A DNA stretch of 64,000 bases. Origin: Halobacteria archaeon AArc-dxtr1. Lineage in GTDB: Archaea > Halobacteriota > Halobacteria > Halobacteriales > Natrialbaceae. The translations under genes were made by a program, and so were the position numbers. The stretch covers positions 248,001-312,000 of the forward strand of contig JAOPJY010000001.1 in NCBI GenBank assembly GCA_025517425.1, given 5' to 3'. The notes under the pieces are model-generated. The model did not search any database. It had not been told where the DNA came from and saw nothing but the letters and a program-made list of their open reading frames with translations. This document shows positions 17,259-25,598 of this stretch, piece by piece (within the stretch, counting starts at the first letter, position 1; every line of letters begins with the position of its first letter).

Positions 17259-17278
17259 GAACCGTGGTACCGCGGTTC
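17259..17278. promoter_or_regulatory. Near-perfect 20-bp palindrome before the creatininase-family gene (inner)
   Basis: GAACCGTGGTACCGCGGTTC matches its reverse complement at 18 of 20 positions and lies 10 bp before the ATG at 17289, downstream of the first inverted repeat. It could be a repressor site or an RNA hairpin at the start of the message. Confidence 0.5.
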
Positions 17279-17288
17279 GTACTCACCA

Positions 17289-18119
17289 ATGACGAACGAC
17301 GAGCAACTTTCGCGCGAGATGGAGCGCATGACCGACACGGAAGTAGCGGCGTACTTCGAGAACGCGGAGCCAGCCACCGCGCTGGTTCCGGTCGGCTCGA
17401 TGGAACAACACGGCCCACACCTCTGTCTGGGGACTGACGCACTCATCCCCGAGGAAGTGAGTCGGCGGATCGCCCCCGACCTCGACGCGCTCGTCGCCCC
17501 GCGGGTAAACTACGGCGTCTCCGACGACCACGTCGGCTTTTCCGGCGTCGCCTACCTGACCCAGGAGACGCTGATCGACGTCCTCCACGACGTCGCCTAC
17601 TCGCTGTGTGAAGCCGGCTTCGACGACGTCGTTTTCCTGAACGGACACTACACGAACGAGGCTCCGATCAAGGTGGCCTGCAACAAGGTGATGCGCGAAC
17701 TGCCCGCGGACAAGCACGTCTATGGCTTCCCCTACTGGATGGCGCTTGGTTTCGAGGAGATGGCGGAGTACCTCTCCTTCGAAGAGGGCTGGCACGCCAA
17801 CGTCGGCGAGACAGCGGCCGTGCTCGCGATCGACGAGGAGTTGGTCGACATGGACGAGGCCGTCGCAGAGTACCCAGAGATGTCGATGGACGTCCCGAAC
17901 CCGGCGACGCTGATGGATTCGACCTTCTTCGGCCCGTCGACGATGTTCCGCGCGCTGGAGACCGGCGTCTGGGGCGACCCGACCGAAGCCACCGCAGAAC
18001 GCGGCGAAGAGTACTACGAAATGATCACCGACGCGGTCGCCACGCTGATCACGACGTTCCAGACGGAACGCGAGAAGACGTACATGCGGGATCGACCGAC
18101 CGAAGAAGAGCTGTTCTGA
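17289..18119 (+). CDS. Creatininase family (creatinine amidohydrolase-like) protein
   Basis: 276 residues. The metal motifs are VPVGSMEQHGPHL (Glu-His), the Asp in LGTDALIPEEV, FLNGHYTNEAP and the late Glu in EEGWHANVGETAAVLA. The family includes creatininase, FAPy deformylase ArfB and the mycofactocin peptidase MftE, so substrate cannot be inferred. The haloarchaeal type usually stands alone, as here. Two inverted repeats lie in the 70 bp upstream (17220-17278), suggesting dedicated regulation. Confidence 0.87.
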   Translation: MTNDEQLSREMERMTDTEVAAYFENAEPATALVPVGSMEQHGPHLCLGTDALIPEEVSRRIAPDLDALVAPRVNYGVSDDHVGFSGVAYLTQETLIDVLHDVAYSLCEAGFDDVVFLNGHYTNEAPIKVACNKVMRELPADKHVYGFPYWMALGFEEMAEYLSFEEGWHANVGETAAVLAIDEELVDMDEAVAEYPEMSMDVPNPATLMDSTFFGPSTMFRALETGVWGDPTEATAERGEEYYEMITDAVATLITTFQTEREKTYMRDRPTEEELF

Positions 18120-18173
18120 CGCGGCGATGAGCTGGGCGTCGCCTGGTGCGAAGGCGACACGTAACCCCCTCAG

Positions 18174-19193
18174 TCAGTCGCCCTCAGCAGACGAGTGGGC
18201 CGCTGCCCGCCGACGGAGTTCTGCAGAGATAGCCGGTACGTCCGCGGCCTCGACTGCTCCCTCGGCATCGATCTCCTCGATCGATTTCGGGAACGTTCGG
18301 AGTTCGCGGTGGATGGCGATGCCGGTTTTTGCGCCCTCGCCCATCGCGATCGGAATCTGGTTAGAGCCGGGCGTGAGGTCGCCGACGGCGTACAGCCCGT
18401 CGACCGACGTCCTCCCGTGTTCGTCGGCGGCGACGGTGCCGTCGTCCTCGAGTTCGGCGCCCAGCGAGGCCGCGAGGTCGCTGTTGTACTCGGCGCCACA
18501 CATCGCGAACCCGCCGGCGTACTCGCGAGTGGTGCCATCCTCGAAGGTCATCGACTCAAGCCAGCCGTCCTCGCCGTTTTGGACGCCGGTCACCGCCTCG
18601 CTCACGACCTTGACGGGATGATTCGCGAGCTGCTCGTCGGTCTCTTCGCTCCACGTCGGCTCCTCCCCCTGAAGCAGGAGGTCGACCTGGTCGGTGAAGT
18701 TGAGCATGATCATCGCGACAGTCGCGGCGCTCTCGCCCTGCCCCATCACGTAGACCGGCTCGTCGACGAACATGTACGCGTCACAGTACAGGCAGTAGTG
18801 GAGTCCTCGCCCGGTCCGGGGCAGCGGCGGCTCCGGGCGCCCGTCCGAGAAGCCGGTCGCGATCACGACGCGATCGGCGCGGATCGTCCCGTCGTCGGTC
18901 TCGAGTGTGAACCCATCCTCGTCCCGACCGATGTCGGTCACGAACGTCCGGCGGTAGTCAGCGCCGTAGGACTGGACCTGCTCGCGTGCGGTTTCGAGGA
19001 ATTCCTTCCCGGAGACGGTCTCGGGGATGCCGATCACGTTGTGAGTATCCTGCATCATCGCGGCGCGGCCGCCCCCGCGATCGAAGACCGCCGTCTCGTG
19101 GCCGAGCCGGGTCGTATACAGCGCTGCCGTCAGGCCGGCTGGACCGCCGCCCACGACGGCCACCTCGTACCGGTCACTGGCTATCTCTGTCAT
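18174..19193 (-). CDS. Thioredoxin reductase-like FAD/NAD(P)H oxidoreductase
   Basis: 339 residues. The FAD-binding strand is VAVVGGGPAGLTAALYTTRLG; a redox CxxC (CLYCDA, near residue 136) precedes the NAD(P) domain; VIATGFSDG and LYAVGDLTPGSNQIPIAMGEG complete the FAD site. The NAD(P) motif reads VMGQGESAATVAMIM rather than the classic GGGxSA, so cofactor preference is unclear. It likely reduces a thioredoxin- or glutaredoxin-like partner. ATG 19193 chosen over GTG 19196. Confidence 0.87.
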   Translation of the reverse strand: MTEIASDRYEVAVVGGGPAGLTAALYTTRLGHETAVFDRGGGRAAMMQDTHNVIGIPETVSGKEFLETAREQVQSYGADYRRTFVTDIGRDEDGFTLETDDGTIRADRVVIATGFSDGRPEPPLPRTGRGLHYCLYCDAYMFVDEPVYVMGQGESAATVAMIMLNFTDQVDLLLQGEEPTWSEETDEQLANHPVKVVSEAVTGVQNGEDGWLESMTFEDGTTREYAGGFAMCGAEYNSDLAASLGAELEDDGTVAADEHGRTSVDGLYAVGDLTPGSNQIPIAMGEGAKTGIAIHRELRTFPKSIEEIDAEGAVEAADVPAISAELRRRAAAHSSAEGD

Positions 19194-19261
19194 CACCTCT
19201 CGTTGGGTTCCGAGCCCTAAACGTCGTTCGGCGATCGCGGGATCGATCGCACGTGGCCCGT

Positions 19262-19591
19262 TCAGTTGTACTCACGCCACCGATATCCGCACTCGGTGCA
19301 CTTGAAAAACCGCGTCGGCGGCTCGTCGGCAGAAGCCGTCTGCTTGATCGTGTACCACGCCTCTTCGGTCCCACACTCCTCACAGCGGACGTCCGTAGCG
19401 ATCGGCTTCCCCTCGAAGTTCGCCTCCTCGCTGGATTCGATCACGTCGTCGTCGGTCTGGGTCTCCGTCGAGACGAACGCCGACTCGGCCTCTCGGTCGC
19501 GTTCCGTCTCACCGCCGCAGTCGTCGTTCGCACAGACCATACGCTCGCCCTCGGCTCGCATCATCGAGCCGCAGTCGTCGCAAAATTGCAT
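19262..19591 (-). CDS. tfs: Transcription factor S (TFS)
   Basis: 109 residues with two zinc ribbons: N-terminal CDDCGSMM...VCANDDC and C-terminal CEECGTEEAWYTIKQTASADEPPTRFFKCTEC. The second has the catalytic acidic pair in the hairpin tip (ADE here; DE in TFIIS) that inserts into RNA polymerase to stimulate transcript cleavage, so it acts as the archaeal TFS and not just an Rpb9-like subunit. Start ATG 19591 encodes MQFCDDCG, the standard N-terminus. Confidence 0.93.
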   Translation of the reverse strand: MQFCDDCGSMMRAEGERMVCANDDCGGETERDREAESAFVSTETQTDDDVIESSEEANFEGKPIATDVRCEECGTEEAWYTIKQTASADEPPTRFFKCTECGYRWREYN

Positions 19592-19659
19592 GCCCGCCGG
19601 TACGGCGTCGGGACGCAAAAATCTTCGAGCTTCGTCGCAGTCCCGGCGCCTCTCCTGAT

Positions 19660-20625
19660 TCAGTCCTCGATTCGCGCGCCCGCCCGAGACGGTTCGGCGA
19701 CGAACACCTCTCCCTCGAGGCCACGCTCCTCGAGGGCCAGGCGAGCGGCCTCGCGGGCCTCCTCGGCGTGGCGCTCGTCGGTGACGCCGTAGACGACGGG
19801 TCCCCACGACGACTGGCCGACGCCGGTGAGGACAGGGCTTGTCTCGAGTGTTGCGACCAGTTCGCCGGCGGGCGGTCGGTAAACGCCGCCCTGGGCGTCG
19901 GCGTACCACGCGCCGTTCTTGCGGCCGATCGCCGCTACCGCGTCCCCGAAGGGCTCGAGGTCGCCTTCCGTCGCGGCCGGCAGCAGCTGCCCGGTCACGA
20001 TCCGGGCGATTTCGTCGGCGACGCCCGGATCGGCGCGCTCGACAACCGATCGGATACTCTCGTCCTCACCGTCGCCGCTGCGGCCCGGATCAGCCGCGGG
20101 AATCGTCACGACGAACCGCCAGTCGGTCGGCAGTTCGTGTCGGGCGACGACCGGGGGGACCGTCCAGTCGCCCTCCGCGGGTGGATCGGTCGTGAATCGG
20201 CCGGTCGGGTGGCCCGCGTCGACGACGAAGCCTCCCGCCTCGAAGGTCGCGACGCCGACGCCGCTGCGTCCACCCCGGCCCATGGCGGGTGCACGCTCAC
20301 GAACTCGCGGTTCGAGGTCGTAGGTCGCGGCCGTCGCGGCCAGCACCGACAGTGCGAGTTGGGTGCCACTTCCCAGGCCGACGTGGCGCGGGAACCGCGC
20401 TTCGACGTCGACCCTGACTCCCGGTACGTCGAGGATGTCGGTGGCACGACGAGCATACGAGGTTGCGAGCGCCCCGCTTCCGGTCACCTCGGTGTCGGGC
20501 TCGGCGCTGACCGTGATGCGGGGCGCTGCGAGTCCCACACCGATACCGCCGTAGAGGCGGTCACGGGCCAGCGAGAGATTCTGAAAGCCGACGTGGAGCC
20601 GGGCGCCGGCGCTGACGGTCGCCAT
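19660..20625 (-). CDS. Beta-ribofuranosylaminobenzene 5'-phosphate synthase-like GHMP family protein
   Basis: 321 residues. N-terminal [15 protein letters not shown] and the glycine-rich motif [19 protein letters not shown] are typical of RFAP synthase, which condenses PRPP with an aminobenzoate in the first step of the methanopterin pterin branch. [17 protein letters not shown] and [11 protein letters not shown] are the later conserved blocks. Haloarchaea do not make methane; the gene suggests a methanopterin-like folate analogue or a divergent product. ATG 20625 is chosen. It lies divergent from ilvD and beside tfs. Confidence 0.82.
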   Translation of the reverse strand: MATVSAGARLHVGFQNLSLARDRLYGGIGVGLAAPRITVSAEPDTEVTGSGALATSYARRATDILDVPGVRVDVEARFPRHVGLGSGTQLALSVLAATAATYDLEPRVRERAPAMGRGGRSGVGVATFEAGGFVVDAGHPTGRFTTDPPAEGDWTVPPVVARHELPTDWRFVVTIPAADPGRSGDGEDESIRSVVERADPGVADEIARIVTGQLLPAATEGDLEPFGDAVAAIGRKNGAWYADAQGGVYRPPAGELVATLETSPVLTGVGQSSWGPVVYGVTDERHAEEAREAARLALEERGLEGEVFVAEPSRAGARIED

Positions 20626-20765
20626 GCCTCTCGGTTTTGGAGCCGTCGGCAAGGGGGTTTCGACGGTGGCAAGGGGTGTCGGTTTGCGGTGCCGGACGGA
20701 TCCGTTTCGGGCCAGACTGTTCGGTGGAATGTCGACGACTGTGATCCCGGCGTGCGGGAGAGAAA

Positions 20766-20781
20766 GGGTGACTTATCACCC
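20766..20781. promoter_or_regulatory. Palindrome overlapping the ilvD TATA box
   Basis: GGGTGA and TCACCC are perfect 6-bp arms around CTTA; the loop and right arm form CTTATCA, about 26 bp before the ATG at 20801, where the TATA box is expected. A dyad over the TATA box would let a repressor block TBP. Confidence 0.5.
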
Positions 20782-20800
20782 CTCACGCACAGGTGAGCGT

Positions 20801-22540
20801 ATGAGCAGCGACCCGTTCGACCACGGCAAGGACGACCGACTGCAGAGCCGGGACGTGACCGAGGGCGCCGAGAAGGCGCCCCACCGGGCGATGTTCCGTG
20901 CGATGGGCTTCGACGACGAGGACTTCGGCGCGCCGATGATCGGCGTGCCAAACCCCGCCGCCGACATCACGCCCTGTAACGTCCACTTAGACGACGTCGC
21001 CGATGCGGCGATCGAGGGCGTCGACGAGACCGGGGGTATGCCGATCGAGTTCGGGACGATCACCATCTCCGACGCGATTTCCATGGGGACGGAGGGAATG
21101 AAGGCGTCGCTGATCTCCCGCGAAGTGATCGCCGACAGTGTCGAACTCGTCAGCTTCGGCGAGCGCATGGACGGCCTCGTCACCGTCGCGGGCTGCGACA
21201 AGAACCTTCCCGGAATGTTGATGGCTTCGATCCGCACCGATCTCCCCTCCGTCTTCCTCTATGGCGGCTCGATCATGCCCGGCCAGCACGACGGCCGGGA
21301 CGTCACCATCGTCCAGGTCTTCGAGGGTGTCGGCACCTACGCGACCGGCGAGATGGACGCCGACGAACTCGACGAGCTCGAACGAAACGCCTGCCCCGGC
21401 GCGGGCTCCTGTGGCGGCATGTTCACCGCGAACACGATGGCCTCGATCTCCGAGGCCCTCGGGATGGCGCCGCTTGGCAGCGCCTCCGCGCCGGCCGAGG
21501 ACGACGAGCGCTACGCGGTCGCCCACCGCGCCGGCGAGCTCGCCGTCGAGGTCGTCGAGGAGGATCGTCGCCCCTCCGACATCCTCTCGCGAAAGTCCTT
21601 CGAGAACGCGATCGCCCTCCAAACCGCTATCGGCGGCTCGACCAACGGCGTCCTCCACCTGCTTGCCCTCGCCCGCGAGGCCGGCGTCGATCTCGAGATC
21701 GGTGACTTCGACGAAATCTCCCAGCGGACGCCGAAGATCGCGGACATGCAACCCGGCGGCGACAGCGTGATGAACGACCTCCACGAGTTAGGCGGCGTTC
21801 CGGTCGTCATCCGCCGCCTGCTCGAGGCCGACCTCTTCCACGGCGACGCGATGACTGTGACGGGGCGGACGATCGAGGAGGAGTTGGCCGAACTCGAGGC
21901 AGCAGGGGACCTCCCGGGAGACGACGAAATCGAGGCCGACTTCCTCTATCCGGTCAACGACCCCAAGGAGGAGGAGGGCGCGATCCGCATTCTGACGGGC
22001 AACCTCGCGCCCGACGGCGCGGTCCTCAAGGTGACCGCCGAGGACGACGACATCGTCCACGAGGGTCCCGTCCGCGTCTTCGAGGAGGAAGAAAACGCCA
22101 TGGCCTACGTCCAGAGCGGGGAGGTCGACACCGGCGACGTCCTCGTCGTCCGCGGTGAGGGGCCCCGAGGCGGCCCCGGAATGCGTGAGATGCTCGGCGT
22201 CACGAGCGCGGTCGCCGGGCAGGGCCACGCCGAGGACGTCGCCCTGATCACCGACGGCCGGTTCTCGGGTGGCTCGCGCGGGCTCGTGATCGGCCACGTC
22301 GCCCCCGAAGCCTTCGTCGGCGGCACCATCGGTCTGCTCGAGGACGGCGACGAGATCCGGATCGACGTCGACGCGCGCACCCTCGAAGTCGACCTGAGCG
22401 AGGACGAACTGGCCGAGCGCCAGGAGGCGTGGGAGCAACCCGAGCCGAACTACGACGGCGGCGTGCTGGCGAAGTACTGTCGCGACTTCGATTCGGCGTC
22501 GAACGGGGCCGTGACCAATCCTGGCCTCACGCGCGACTGA
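20801..22540 (+). CDS. ilvD: Dihydroxy-acid dehydratase
   Basis: 579 residues. The Fe-S cluster cysteines are in [27 protein letters not shown] and [33 protein letters not shown] and [21 protein letters not shown] are the remaining signatures. It dehydrates dihydroxy-isovalerate and -methylvalerate to the ketoacids of valine, leucine and isoleucine. ATG 20801 sits about 26 bp after a TATA box, so the message is probably leaderless. Other ilv/leu genes are not in the window. Poly-T at 22579-22584 follows. Confidence 0.96.
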   Translation: MSSDPFDHGKDDRLQSRDVTEGAEKAPHRAMFRAMGFDDEDFGAPMIGVPNPAADITPCNVHLDDVADAAIEGVDETGGMPIEFGTITISDAISMGTEGMKASLISREVIADSVELVSFGERMDGLVTVAGCDKNLPGMLMASIRTDLPSVFLYGGSIMPGQHDGRDVTIVQVFEGVGTYATGEMDADELDELERNACPGAGSCGGMFTANTMASISEALGMAPLGSASAPAEDDERYAVAHRAGELAVEVVEEDRRPSDILSRKSFENAIALQTAIGGSTNGVLHLLALAREAGVDLEIGDFDEISQRTPKIADMQPGGDSVMNDLHELGGVPVVIRRLLEADLFHGDAMTVTGRTIEEELAELEAAGDLPGDDEIEADFLYPVNDPKEEEGAIRILTGNLAPDGAVLKVTAEDDDIVHEGPVRVFEEEENAMAYVQSGEVDTGDVLVVRGEGPRGGPGMREMLGVTSAVAGQGHAEDVALITDGRFSGGSRGLVIGHVAPEAFVGGTIGLLEDGDEIRIDVDARTLEVDLSEDELAERQEAWEQPEPNYDGGVLAKYCRDFDSASNGAVTNPGLTRD

Positions 22541-22578
22541 AGCGGCTGCGGTGACGGCGCCGGTCGGTTATTGGTCTC

Positions 22579-22584
22579 TTTTTT
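22579..22584 (+). terminator. Poly-T terminator after ilvD
   Basis: A run of six T within TCTCTTTTTTGCTC, about 40 bp after the ilvD stop, matches the simple oligo-T signals of archaeal termination. Confidence 0.5.
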
Positions 22585-22662
22585 GCTCGAGACGGAGTGT
22601 CGTGCTTTCGATATCGTGCACCGGAGTTTCGGAGTCAGTTCCCGGAGAGTGAGTAGAGCGAT

Positions 22663-22818
22663 ATGAAAAAATACTGTCTCGAGTGCGGGTGGCGGGCCAG
22701 TACCGCCAATGGTGTCACCGAACGCGAGGTCTCACAGCAGGCGATCGATCACTTCGTCGAAACCGGTCACACAATCGATTCCTTACCGCTCCCGCCGCCG
22801 CTGGTCGCGAAAAACTGA
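22663..22818 (+). CDS. Mini zinc-finger protein (51 aa)
   Basis: A 51-codon frame, MKKYCLECGW to a TGA at 22816. Cys5 and Cys8 (CLEC) and His30 and His36 in AIDHFVETGHT make a C2H2-like site. It is small, cationic at the N-terminus and acidic later. Haloarchaea encode dozens of such mini proteins, and some affect motility or biofilm; this one has no assigned role. It is transcribed in the same direction as ilvD, after its terminator, and the short length explains why it is easily overlooked. Confidence 0.72.
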   Translation: MKKYCLECGWRASTANGVTEREVSQQAIDHFVETGHTIDSLPLPPPLVAKN

Positions 22819-22933
22819 TTCGGGTGTATCGGCGACGCTCTGAGCTGGAACCGCTCCAAACACCGCCAGTGCCGGTGCTGGTTGGTGGCTGCTGAAAAGT
22901 GGATTCAGTTCGCGGTCCGCATACGCAGACTCC

Positions 22934-24229
22934 TTAGAACGGCGGCGAGTTCGGAATCTCGCTCTCGTAGTCGCCGACGACGCAGACGCCGATTCCGTGG
23001 AAGTCAGGCGACGATACGTCTTCGTCCTCGATCTCGTCGGCGTCGTAGTCGTCGATCGGGTCGGGCTCGATCGTCGCGACGATCTCACGGCTCTCGATGT
23101 CGAGCACCGAGAAGCCGGGCGTCACGCCGGTCGCGGCGTGGGGGTCGCCCGAGACCGGTTCGGGGCCACGGAGGCTCACGAACATGTACTCGCCGTCCGG
23201 CGAGGCCCACATGATGTCGGGCGCGTCACGGTCGGCGTTCTCGTCGGACTGGTTCTCACCGTAGGCGTCGATCTCCTCGATGACCTCGTCCGTCTCGGGG
23301 TCGACGATCACGCCATCGTTCGTCTCGCGGTTGAGCACCCACAGCTCCTCACCGTCGGGGGTGAACCAGAAGCCGTGTGCGTCGATGCCTTCGGTGCTTT
23401 CGCCGTCGACGACGACCTCGTCTGCGTCGGTGTCGTAGACGTAGTAGGCACCGACACCATCCTCACCGGTTGGCTCGCCGTCGTCGGTCGGCGTCGGGAG
23501 ACCGGCGGTCAGGTAGAACTTGTCCTCGTCGGGGTGGGGCATCGTGCCACAGTTGGTCGGCAGCTCGTCGCCGGAGTAGGCGCGGTCGACCGTGAACTCG
23601 TCGTGGTCGACGATGACGAGCGCGCCGTCGTGGTAGCTCGGGCCGAGCGTGTGCAGCGTGCGGCCGTTGCCGTCCCACTGGTGGCAGATCGGGGAGCCGG
23701 CCTCGATGCCGGCGTCCTGAACCGTCTCGTCCTCGAGCACGTCGATCGAGTCGACCTGCTCGAACTCCTCGTCGTCCAGGTCGGCCTCGACGCGGGCGAT
23801 CTCGCCCTCGCCGATGACGTCGACGTGGATGTAGTCGTCATCGGGGGAGAAGGCAGCCATGTGCGAGCCCGCGCCGGTCTCGATGTTGCCGACGAGCTCG
23901 TGGTCTTCGGTGCGGAAGACGAGCGTGCGCGCGCCAGCCGTACAGGCGATGGCGGCGTACTCGTAGTCCGAGCTGTAGTCGATCATGTGCGGGACGACGC
24001 CCGAGTCTGGGACGCCCTCGAGGTCGTTGAGATCGAGCGTCTCGACGTTCTCGAACTCGTCGTCACCATTGGGCTCGTAGATGTGGATGTTGTCCATCCC
24101 CTGGTCGAGTGCCCAGATTTCGTAGGCGTCGTCGTCACCGCTCAGATCCGATACGCAGCCTGCAAGTGCGAGGGCACCGGCACCGGCAGCCCCGCCGAGA
24201 AACGCGCGTCGCGTTCGTGTTGTTGGCAT
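22934..24229 (-). CDS. Tat lipoprotein with beta-propeller (YncE-like) fold
   Basis: 431 residues. The N-terminus MPTTRTRRAFLGG plus a hydrophobic Ala/Gly stretch ends in lipobox LAGC, indicating Tat export and lipid anchoring. The rest is a run of about seven blades of the form hydrophobic strand, DxD/DxE turn, V-x-D (for example LVFRTEDHELVGNIETGAG, VSLRGPEP, FSVLDIESREIVATI). Cysteines and His (SPICHQW, NCGTMPHP) could bind metal. It lacks enzymatic signatures and probably binds a ligand or partner at the cell surface. ATG 24229 chosen because the Tat motif starts there. Confidence 0.82.
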   Translation of the reverse strand: MPTTRTRRAFLGGAAGAGALALAGCVSDLSGDDDAYEIWALDQGMDNIHIYEPNGDDEFENVETLDLNDLEGVPDSGVVPHMIDYSSDYEYAAIACTAGARTLVFRTEDHELVGNIETGAGSHMAAFSPDDDYIHVDVIGEGEIARVEADLDDEEFEQVDSIDVLEDETVQDAGIEAGSPICHQWDGNGRTLHTLGPSYHDGALVIVDHDEFTVDRAYSGDELPTNCGTMPHPDEDKFYLTAGLPTPTDDGEPTGEDGVGAYYVYDTDADEVVVDGESTEGIDAHGFWFTPDGEELWVLNRETNDGVIVDPETDEVIEEIDAYGENQSDENADRDAPDIMWASPDGEYMFVSLRGPEPVSGDPHAATGVTPGFSVLDIESREIVATIEPDPIDDYDADEIEDEDVSSPDFHGIGVCVVGDYESEIPNSPPF

Positions 24230-24535
24230 GAACGGAATTGGCCGCTCCACACTCAAAAGGCTGCGGATTTCAGCGCCTCTACCTGGCAATTTTGGGACTT
24301 TGAGGCAGGTAGGGGAAACAATGTCCGCTTCTTTGACTGCTCGTGAAACCGCTCTTTGTCTTCAGTCCTTCTCTGTCGAATGTCCGCCGGTGACCTTCCA
24401 AGAAACCGGCAATAATTCCTTCTTTCTAGTTCCCGAATTTCCCGCCCATTGAGCACCATCCGTACTGCAGCCTCGTGGCTATCGATTCGATCGGTCGTGT
24501 CGGTATCCTGTGATATCGACTCCGTCGGTCGGTCC
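24230..24535. other. Intergenic, A+T-richer stretch without a convincing gene
   Basis: 306 bp with noticeably lower G+C than neighbours. A 43-codon plus-strand frame (24321, MSASLTARETALC) and a minus-strand frame ending near 24253 have no recognisable motif. It contains the promoter of the minus-strand lipoprotein and the 3' flank of ribL. It could be decayed mobile DNA, but I found no matching terminus. Confidence 0.35.
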
Positions 24536-24967
24536 TTACTCTCGTTGCTCGAGAATGCGATCGACGATCAACCGCGTCGAGAGGAGTTCCTCGTCGGATC
24601 GGGGCTCGCGGGGCTCGGCCCGCTCGACGGCGCAGTCGATCCCTCGTCGGTTGAGTTCCGCTTCGATCGCCGCATCGTCGTGGTGTTGATCGTGGCCGAG
24701 CGCGATGACGTCCGGTTGAATCCGCTCGATCGGCTCGAAAATGTCTTCCTCGTGGCCCAGAATCGCCTCGTCGACGACGGCGAGGGCCTCGACGACCTCG
24801 CGGCGCTGACTGGCCGGACAGATCGGCGCCGCCTTGTGCTCGACGTTGGTTCTGCGGGCGACGATGACCACGAGGCGGTCGCCCATCGAGGCGGCCTGTT
24901 CCAGGTAGTGGACGTGGCCGGGATGGAGGATGTCGAACGTCCCCTGGGCGACGACGGTTCGTGTCAT
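24536..24967 (-). CDS. ribL: FAD synthase (archaeal nucleotidyltransferase)
   Basis: 143 residues of the cytidylyltransferase superfamily. The nucleotide motif [17 protein letters not shown] is at residues 9-25, [13 protein letters not shown] follows, and the C-terminal signature reads STRLIVDRI (ISST-like). Two cysteines are present (PICPAS, DCAV). Archaeal RibL adenylates FMN to FAD, using CTP poorly. Its start overlaps the stop of the JAMM gene by 4 bp, so the two are one operon. Confidence 0.9.
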   Translation of the reverse strand: MTRTVVAQGTFDILHPGHVHYLEQAASMGDRLVVIVARRTNVEHKAAPICPASQRREVVEALAVVDEAILGHEEDIFEPIERIQPDVIALGHDQHHDDAAIEAELNRRGIDCAVERAEPREPRSDEELLSTRLIVDRILEQRE

Positions 24968-25458
24968 CGGAGATCCTCGTCGATATCGGCCTGGGTAAAG
25001 TCGAAGAACTCGTCGGTGTCGGGCAGGGAGACGTCGATCACGTTGAGCTGTGTTGGCTGTCCCTGGGAGTCAAACGCCTGCCAGTCGCCTCGTCGGTACG
25101 GTGCGCCGATGATGATGTGGACGCTCCCGCGTCCGAACGTCTCCAAGTCGGCGCTACTCGGGCTGATCACGCCGTTCGGATGGGAGTGGATGCTTCCCAA
25201 CGCCTTCACGTCGTTCGGAATCTGGCTCGTTCTGACGGTTGCACTGACGCTGTTGGCCTCGGTTCCAGGCACGACCAGCACGTCCGTGATGACGAGTCCG
25301 TCCGTCTCGAGCCCGAGTCGGCTCGCCTCAGTTCCTCGGAGAAACCCCATGTACTCGTTGGGGTGAGTCGCCTCCGAGGACTCGAGTGCGAACTCGAGGG
25401 TCTCCTCGGCGATACCGAGAATCTCACTCGAGCGAAACAACGCGTCAAACAGCCCCAT
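24964..25458 (-). CDS. JAMM/MPN+ family metalloprotease
   Basis: 164 residues. The JAMM zinc motif is [15 protein letters not shown] (H-x-H-x7-S-x2-D), with the general-base Glu probably in [10 protein letters not shown]. Haloarchaeal JAMM proteins include desampylases that cut SAMP isopeptide bonds; another branch is not characterised. It overlaps ribL at the 4-bp ATGA and reads first in that two-gene operon. Divergent from the DHH gene at 25599, with a 140-bp shared promoter region. Confidence 0.88.
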   Translation of the reverse strand: MGLFDALFRSSEILGIAEETLEFALESSEATHPNEYMGFLRGTEASRLGLETDGLVITDVLVVPGTEANSVSATVRTSQIPNDVKALGSIHSHPNGVISPSSADLETFGRGSVHIIIGAPYRRGDWQAFDSQGQPTQLNVIDVSLPDTDEFFDFTQADIDEDLR

Positions 25459-25598
25459 ATCCCCCCTCGGAGCTTCCGGTTGCTAAACGTTCCGAAACCC
25501 GCGCTTGTCGAGTGTAGCCCTCTCACCGTCTCGGCCGCCGAACTTCCGACAGCGGTCTTGACAAGGGTTATACGCGACCGTCGCAAATACCCGCCACA

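Noticed and set aside
22997-24346. 449-codon plus-strand frame antisense to the propeller lipoprotein
   Set aside because: Val/Asp/Arg-rich shadow; the minus frame has Tat signal, lipobox and propeller blades.
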